Assembly (NCBI GenBank): GCA_027081495.1
Contig: JALWKJ010000229.1
Span: 1 to 9,635, forward strand
Direction of reading: 5' to 3'
Source of the DNA: Campylobacterales bacterium
GTDB taxonomy: Bacteria; Campylobacterota; Campylobacteria; Campylobacterales; QNZT01
DNA length: 9,635 nucleotides
The notes beneath the pieces were generated by a model, which worked only from the letters and a program-made list of their open reading frames with translations, made no database searches and was not told the DNA's origin. Each line of letters opens with the position of its first letter. The stretch's first letter is position 1. Position numbers and translations under genes: made by a program. This document shows, in pieces, positions 6,301 through 9,635 of this stretch.

Positions 6301-6704
6301 TACGCTCTCTCCTTCAAATACGCTTCGAGCATATCCAAACCGTCGTTCAAATCGACCTGATGAAATACCATATCAAAACCGTATAATTTAAATTTTGGAA
6401 TTATTACGCTGCTTTCGACTTCGCCTACCGCGAGATTTCCTCCGATAGCAAAAACGACATCTTTTAACGCGTACCTGCTCTTTAAAACCGGAAGATCTCT
6501 CGACCATCCCTCCGCCTCGCCGTTTAAAGAAGAAATCAAAACGACATCCGCATCCGTCTCCACCGCGGCGTCCATAAACTCTTCAAGATATGTATTGACG
6601 CCGAGATTAAAAACCTCAAAACCTCTTTGATTCAAAGATATATCGATAAGCCTGTTGGCTACGACATGAACATCGTTTCCAACTACGCCCGTAACTATTT
6701 TCAT
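6300..6704 (-). CDS. glmS: Glutamate mutase sigma subunit (B12-binding)
   Basis: This is the small cobalamin-binding subunit of glutamate mutase (also called MutS or MamA; unrelated to glucosamine synthase GlmS). The 134 residues form one Rossmann-like B12 domain: GVVGNDVHVVANRLID carries the base-off motif with D11 and the cobalt-ligating H13, then ISSLNGEAEG (57-66) and AIGGNLAVGE (86-95), matching the family's SSLYGQGE and GGNxVVG. The usual D-x-H-x-x-G reads D-V-H-V-V-A here, with Ala16 for Gly. It opens the operon: ribosome site AAAGGTG at 6718-6712, ATG at 6704, and a 104-base gap to the divergent rraA. Length is normal for the family. Confidence 0.92.
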   Translation of the reverse strand: MKIVTGVVGNDVHVVANRLIDISLNQRGFEVFNLGVNTYLEEFMDAAVETDADVVLISSLNGEAEGWSRDLPVLKSRYALKDVVFAIGGNLAVGEVESSVIIPKFKLYGFDMVFHQVDLNDGLDMLEAYLKERA

Positions 6705-6711
6705 TTTACCG

Positions 6712-6749
6712 CACCTTTATACTCTTTACCGAAGAACAAAGATATTTTA
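6712..6749 (-). promoter_or_regulatory. Likely promoter and ribosome site of the glm operon
   Basis: On the minus strand a TAAAAT hexamer lies at 6749-6744, about 25 bases before the ribosome site AAAGGTG (6718-6712) and the glmS start at 6704. The -35 side is not recognisable. The whole glmS-rraA gap is 104 bases, too short for a cobalamin riboswitch, so the operon does not appear to be controlled by one. Confidence 0.35.
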
Positions 6750-6766
6750 TCGGATATTTGGTTAAT

Positions 6767-6777
6767 TAGAATACAAT
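6767..6777 (+). promoter_or_regulatory. Candidate -10 of the rraA promoter
   Basis: The overlapping hexamers TAGAAT (6767-6772) and TACAAT (6772-6777) lie 32-42 bases before the rraA ATG. Either could be the -10. The ribosome site AAAAGGA is at 6796-6802, 6 bases before the start. No clear -35 is seen. Confidence 0.3.
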
Positions 6778-6808
6778 AAGAGATAGAAAAAATTTAAAAG
6801 GATATCTC

Positions 6809-7291
6809 ATGAAATTTCAAACGGCGGATCTATGCGACGCGTATCGGGATCGATTACAGGTAGCCGCTCCCGTTTTTCGCTCTTACGGGGGTGTCGATGC
6901 CTGTTACGGCAAAATCACGACGATAAAGCTCGACACGGACAACAGCGCTTTGGCGGCTCTTTTGAAAAGTGAAGGAAACGGGCGTATAGCGGTAGTCGAT
7001 GCCGATGCGAAATACTGCGCCGTCGTCGGAGACACGCTTATGGGATTCGCATTAAAAAACAATTGGAGAGCGATCGTAGTTAACGGTTATGTAAGAGATA
7101 CGAAATATACAAAAAATATTCCCGTGGGTCTTTGGGCTCTTGGAACTTGTCCGAAAAAAGGCTCCCGTAAGGCTCCCGCGCTCAGTTGTACGGAGCTTAA
7201 ATTCGCAAATATAATTTTCAAAGAAGGAGAGTATCTATACGCCGATGAAGACGGCATAATAACATCTAAAAAAGAGCTCTCTTTGCCTTAA
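6809..7291 (+). CDS. rraA: RraA-family protein (ribonuclease E regulator / aldolase-like fold)
   Basis: The 160-aa protein matches RraA along its length: the start FQTADLCDAYRD, APVFRSYGGVDACYGKITTI, DNSALAALL, GNGRIAVVDAD, GDTLMGFALKNNWRAIVVNG (74-93), VRDTKY, and the C-terminal GEYLYADEDGIITS. In E. coli RraA binds RNase E and lowers its activity. Members of the same fold act as class II aldolases or decarboxylases and use a GD...RD set. This copy keeps G74-D75 and R96-D97, whereas as I recall E. coli RraA has Gln in place of that Asp. An enzymatic role therefore remains possible. It is divergent from the glm operon and has a strong ribosome site. No terminator hairpin is evident in the 151 bases after it. 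Confidence 0.85.
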   Translation: MKFQTADLCDAYRDRLQVAAPVFRSYGGVDACYGKITTIKLDTDNSALAALLKSEGNGRIAVVDADAKYCAVVGDTLMGFALKNNWRAIVVNGYVRDTKYTKNIPVGLWALGTCPKKGSRKAPALSCTELKFANIIFKEGEYLYADEDGIITSKKELSLP

Positions 7292-7442
7292 AAAATAATG
7301 TTTACCATTTTACACACAAAGTCAAAATTTTTATCTACTTGATCGCTTAAAGCCGATTTTTGAGTAAAATTTATTGTACACTTAAACAAGAAGCGACTTA
7401 AAAGCTACTTTAATAAAAACTAAATTTTACAGGAGTAATCCA

Positions 7443-8789
7443 ATGCTTAAGGCTATTTTGAGAAATTCAACGGCTCTTGTCTTCACCGCTTTGATAATAG
7501 GATGCGGAGGCGGAAACGGTAATAAAAACAATAACGACTCGCAAGATATAAACAATACGGGCAATCAACATTTAAACACATCGTTTAGCATAGATGCCGG
7601 CAGCGACAAAAACATATCCATAAATCAACCGGTTATTTTAAACGCTAGCGCGTCCGGCGCCTCTTCGCCTTTGACTTTTGTATGGAAAGAAGGAGATAAA
7701 ATATTAGGAACCGGCGCGACTTTGACGATAAATAACTTAAGTAAAGGCGAACATACGATTACCGTAACGGCTACCGACGACAATCAAAACAGCGCTAGCG
7801 ACTCGGTTATCATAAAAATATTCGGCTATCTTGTCTCCAAAAAAAATTATGATTCCGACGGAGACGGCATTCCAAACGCAACCGAAATAACAAAATACGA
7901 CATAAACGGAAATACGATATCGCTTGAACTAGATCGAGATAACGACGGTAAGATCGACTATAAAGAGAGTTACAAATACAACGCTGCGGGAAAGGTTATC
8001 GAAAAAAGCTATGATGAAGACGCCGATTCAAAGATTGAAAGAAAAGAGATATATTCGTATGACGACAACTCGAATCTAACCTCTTTAAGCATAGATGAAG
8101 ACGGAGACGGAAATATCGACTATAAGGAGATATATACTTATAATCCAAGCGGTAAACTCGTAAAAAAAGAGTATGATAAAAACAACGACTCGAATATCGA
8201 CGCCATAGAGACTTACACTTACGATAAAAACGGTAATATTTTGACATATATTAGCGATGAAGACGCCGACGCTCAACCCGAATACAAAGAGGGTTTTATT
8301 TATAACGCTCAAAACAGACTTGTAAAAAAATCTTATGACCGAGACGGCGACGGAACATATGAAAGCAGTGAAACATATAGCTATGACGACGCGGGAAATA
8401 TTTTAAGCTATAAAAACGATAAAAACAACGACGGATCGATCGATTACAGCGAAAGTTTCACATATAACGCTCAGGGTAAGATTTTGACAAAAAGTTACGA
8501 TACTAACGGCGACGACAAAATCGACAGTAAGGAAACATATACTTACGATGCTAACTCAAACCTTACTAAATACGCCAGCGATGAAGACAACGACGGGAAA
8601 ATCGACTACGCGGAAATATATACATACGATGCCGACTCAAACATACTCACAAAAAATTATATCAACAACGATAAACTTAGCCGAAAAGAGATATATACAT
8701 ACGACAATCATGGAAATAAATTATCAATGGAAATTGATGAAGACGGCGATGGAAAAATCGACTATAAAGAGACATTTTCATATAGCTGA
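7443..8789 (+). CDS. Outer-membrane-type lipoprotein with PKD-like domain and calcium-loop repeats
   Basis: The 448-aa protein starts with a lipoprotein signal: a hydrophobic stretch to residue 20 and lipobox LIIGC with Cys21, then a G/N/D-rich linker (22-47). Residues 48-127 resemble a PKD/Ig-like beta-sandwich (SIDAGSDKNISINQPVILNA, FVWKEGDKIL, KGEHTITVTATDDN). From D137 to the end the protein consists of twelve repeats, each with an aspartate loop (DxDxDGxIDYxE, as in EF-hand or dockerin loops) followed by YTYDxxGNxL like Rhs/YD repeats. The acidic loops suggest calcium binding. It probably sits on the cell surface or in the periplasm. AGGAG at 7431-7435 serves the ATG. Convergent gspD lies beyond a shared terminator. 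No enzymatic domain is seen, so a structural or adhesive role is inferred. Confidence 0.85.
   Translation: MLKAILRNSTALVFTALIIGCGGGNGNKNNNDSQDINNTGNQHLNTSFSIDAGSDKNISINQPVILNASASGASSPLTFVWKEGDKILGTGATLTINNLSKGEHTITVTATDDNQNSASDSVIIKIFGYLVSKKNYDSDGDGIPNATEITKYDINGNTISLELDRDNDGKIDYKESYKYNAAGKVIEKSYDEDADSKIERKEIYSYDDNSNLTSLSIDEDGDGNIDYKEIYTYNPSGKLVKKEYDKNNDSNIDAIETYTYDKNGNILTYISDEDADAQPEYKEGFIYNAQNRLVKKSYDRDGDGTYESSETYSYDDAGNILSYKNDKNNDGSIDYSESFTYNAQGKILTKSYDTNGDDKIDSKETYTYDANSNLTKYASDEDNDGKIDYAEIYTYDADSNILTKNYINNDKLSRKEIYTYDNHGNKLSMEIDEDGDGKIDYKETFSYS
7851..8786 (+). repeat. Tandem 81-bp (27-aa) coding repeats with a 162-bp higher-order period
   Basis: The aspartate loops start at residues 137, 164, 191, 218, 245, 272, 299, 326, 353 and 380: exactly 27 residues apart nine times in a row. 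A tenth step leads to a degenerate loop at 407 (INNDKLSRKE), and a 25-residue step leads to 432. Between 164 and 380 the second half of each unit alternates between two types: YNxxGKxxxKSY (units 164, 218, 272, 326) and YDxxSNLxxxxS-like (191, 245, 299, 353). The array therefore grew by duplicating a 54-aa pair. Repeats have diverged at the DNA level. Confidence 0.85.
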
Positions 8790-8793
8790 TCAT

Positions 8794-8845
8794 ATCACCG
8801 CGCCAATAAATATTCTTATTTTTTGGCGCGGTGATGACTATTTTT
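8794..8845 (+). terminator. Hairpin terminator between the lipoprotein gene and convergent gspD
   Basis: A 13-bp perfect stem pairs ATCACCGCGCCAA (8794-8806) with TTGGCGCGGTGAT (8823-8835) around a 16-base AT-rich loop. GACTATTTTT follows on the plus strand, giving a run of five T for rho-independent termination of the lipoprotein transcript. The hairpin begins 4 bases after the lipoprotein stop and ends 3 bases before the gspD stop. It may also stop minus-strand transcripts, although no T run lies on that side. Confidence 0.8.
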
Positions 8846-9635
8846 CAACTCTTTTTGCATATTTTTGCTCAAGAAGATATAGTTTACCAAGATCATATCT
8901 AAGTTTTGTCAAATCCGCGCTTTGCTCGACAATATAAGGCGTTAGCATCAAAAGCAGCGTCGTTTTGTCATGACTAGTTCTTTCAAATTTAAACAATTTT
9001 CCAAATAGAGGAATATTACTAATAATCGGAATCCCCGTTTTGTTTTTACTCTCTTTATCTCGAACCAATCCTCCTACGATTATAGTTTCGCCGTTTTTTA
9101 CGATAGCTGAAGTTTTAACTACTCGTTTTGTTGTTTTTGGAAGTCCTGCAAGGCTTCCTGGAAGTATATCTTCGGATGAAATTTCTACTCCCAAAGCGAC
9201 TTTTCTATCGGCGGAAATTCTGGGTTTTATTTTAAGAGTCAATCCTATATCTTCTCTGTTGTATATATTTCGATTTATATCCGTAGTAGTGGAACCTACG
9301 CTGCTTTGGGATACGACTGAGATCGTTTTACCGACATAAATGGAAGATTCTTCGTTATTTATACATAGTATCGAAGGTTCTGAGAGAATATTTGCCGCAT
9401 TTTTTTCACTTAAAAGAGAAACGGCTGCGCCGAGTGCAAGAATCTTTTTAACATTCGGAATATCAAGATTTATACTATTGGCAAGCTTTAAAGCGGCTCC
9501 CGCATCATCAAGTCCCATTTTATTGCTCAGCGCATACAATCCGGAACTATCGGAAACTCCGCCTATAATTCCATACTGCATACCTATTTCCGAAGCTTTG
9601 TCATTATTTATCTCAAGTATCTTGGTTTTTACATA
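8838..9635 (-). CDS. gspD: Type II secretion secretin GspD, C-terminal part (5' end beyond right edge)
   Basis: The frame is open to the window edge and gives 265 residues. It begins YVKTKILEINNDKASEIGMQ, the family's V-x-x-x-I-x-E-I/V-x-x-D/E-x-x-x-E-x-G segment, so no start codon inside the window should be used. The secretin domain follows: EPSILCINNEESSIYVGKTI, the long gate-region stretch with SSVGSTTTDINRN, EDIGLTLKIKPRI, TTKRVVKTSAIVKNGETIIV, VGGLVRD, GIPIISNIPLFGKLF, and LLLMLTPYIVEQ. The last 30 residues (LRYDLGKLYLLEQKYAKRVEK) form a charged helical tail. The product would be the outer-membrane channel of a type II secretion or related pilus system. GspD fits better than PilQ by motif style, but the N-domains needed to settle it are outside the window. 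Confidence 0.88.
   Translation of the reverse strand, partial: YVKTKILEINNDKASEIGMQYGIIGGVSDSSGLYALSNKMGLDDAGAALKLANSINLDIPNVKKILALGAAVSLLSEKNAANILSEPSILCINNEESSIYVGKTISVVSQSSVGSTTTDINRNIYNREDIGLTLKIKPRISADRKVALGVEISSEDILPGSLAGLPKTTKRVVKTSAIVKNGETIIVGGLVRDKESKNKTGIPIISNIPLFGKLFKFERTSHDKTTLLLMLTPYIVEQSADLTKLRYDLGKLYLLEQKYAKRVEK

Noticed and set aside
6705..6808. Cobalamin riboswitch before the B12-dependent mutase
   Set aside because: The gap to the divergent rraA is only 104 bases and holds two start regions. No B12-box-like element or space for the roughly 200-base structure is present.
7851..8786. CRISPR-like or non-coding tandem repeats
   Set aside because: The 81-base periodicity is in frame with the lipoprotein and explained by its 27-residue units. 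Units are diverged and have no unique spacers. Open frames on the opposite strand here are mirror effects of the repeats.

Overview
The window looks like chromosomal DNA of a low-GC Gram-negative bacterium. A type II secretion secretin, an RraA-family protein, an outer-membrane lipoprotein and a tRNA-Leu remnant of the kind found in Campylobacterota suggest that phylum (for example Sulfurimonas- or Sulfurovum-like lineages). This is inference from gene content and style, not a database match.

The window falls into two parts that meet at position 2206. The left part (1-2206) is accessory DNA. It holds a partial membrane-protein gene preceded by a small exported protein, a decayed ParE-type toxin-antitoxin pair, a GNAT-toxin module with a small unrecognised partner, and a frameshifted winged-helix-like pseudogene. 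It ends in a 28-base copy of the 3' end of a tRNA-Leu(UAA) gene (T arm, acceptor strand, CCA) with no 5' part. Such a fragment is the usual scar of an element integrated in a tRNA gene. Its polarity puts the element to the left and the original chromosome to the right. CpG dinucleotides are scarce on the left and common on the right, which agrees.

The right part (2197-9635) begins with a tightly overlapping minus-strand operon: glmS, glmE, glmL, then an AMP-forming acyl/amino-acid ligase. GlmS and GlmE form coenzyme-B12-dependent glutamate mutase (L-glutamate to 3-methylaspartate) and GlmL is its reactivating ATPase. No gene for 3-methylaspartate breakdown is present. Instead the last gene can activate a carboxylate, so the operon looks biosynthetic: make 3-methylaspartate, then adenylate it (or something derived from it) for loading on a carrier. 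The ligase stop codon lies inside the tRNA remnant, so anything once downstream (carrier protein, decarboxylase) has been cut off or moved by the island.

Divergent from this operon is rraA. It is followed by a lipoprotein with a PKD-like domain and twelve calcium-loop-like repeats of 27 residues, ten of the eleven spacings being exactly 27. A hairpin terminator separates it from the convergent 3' end of gspD, which runs off the right edge.
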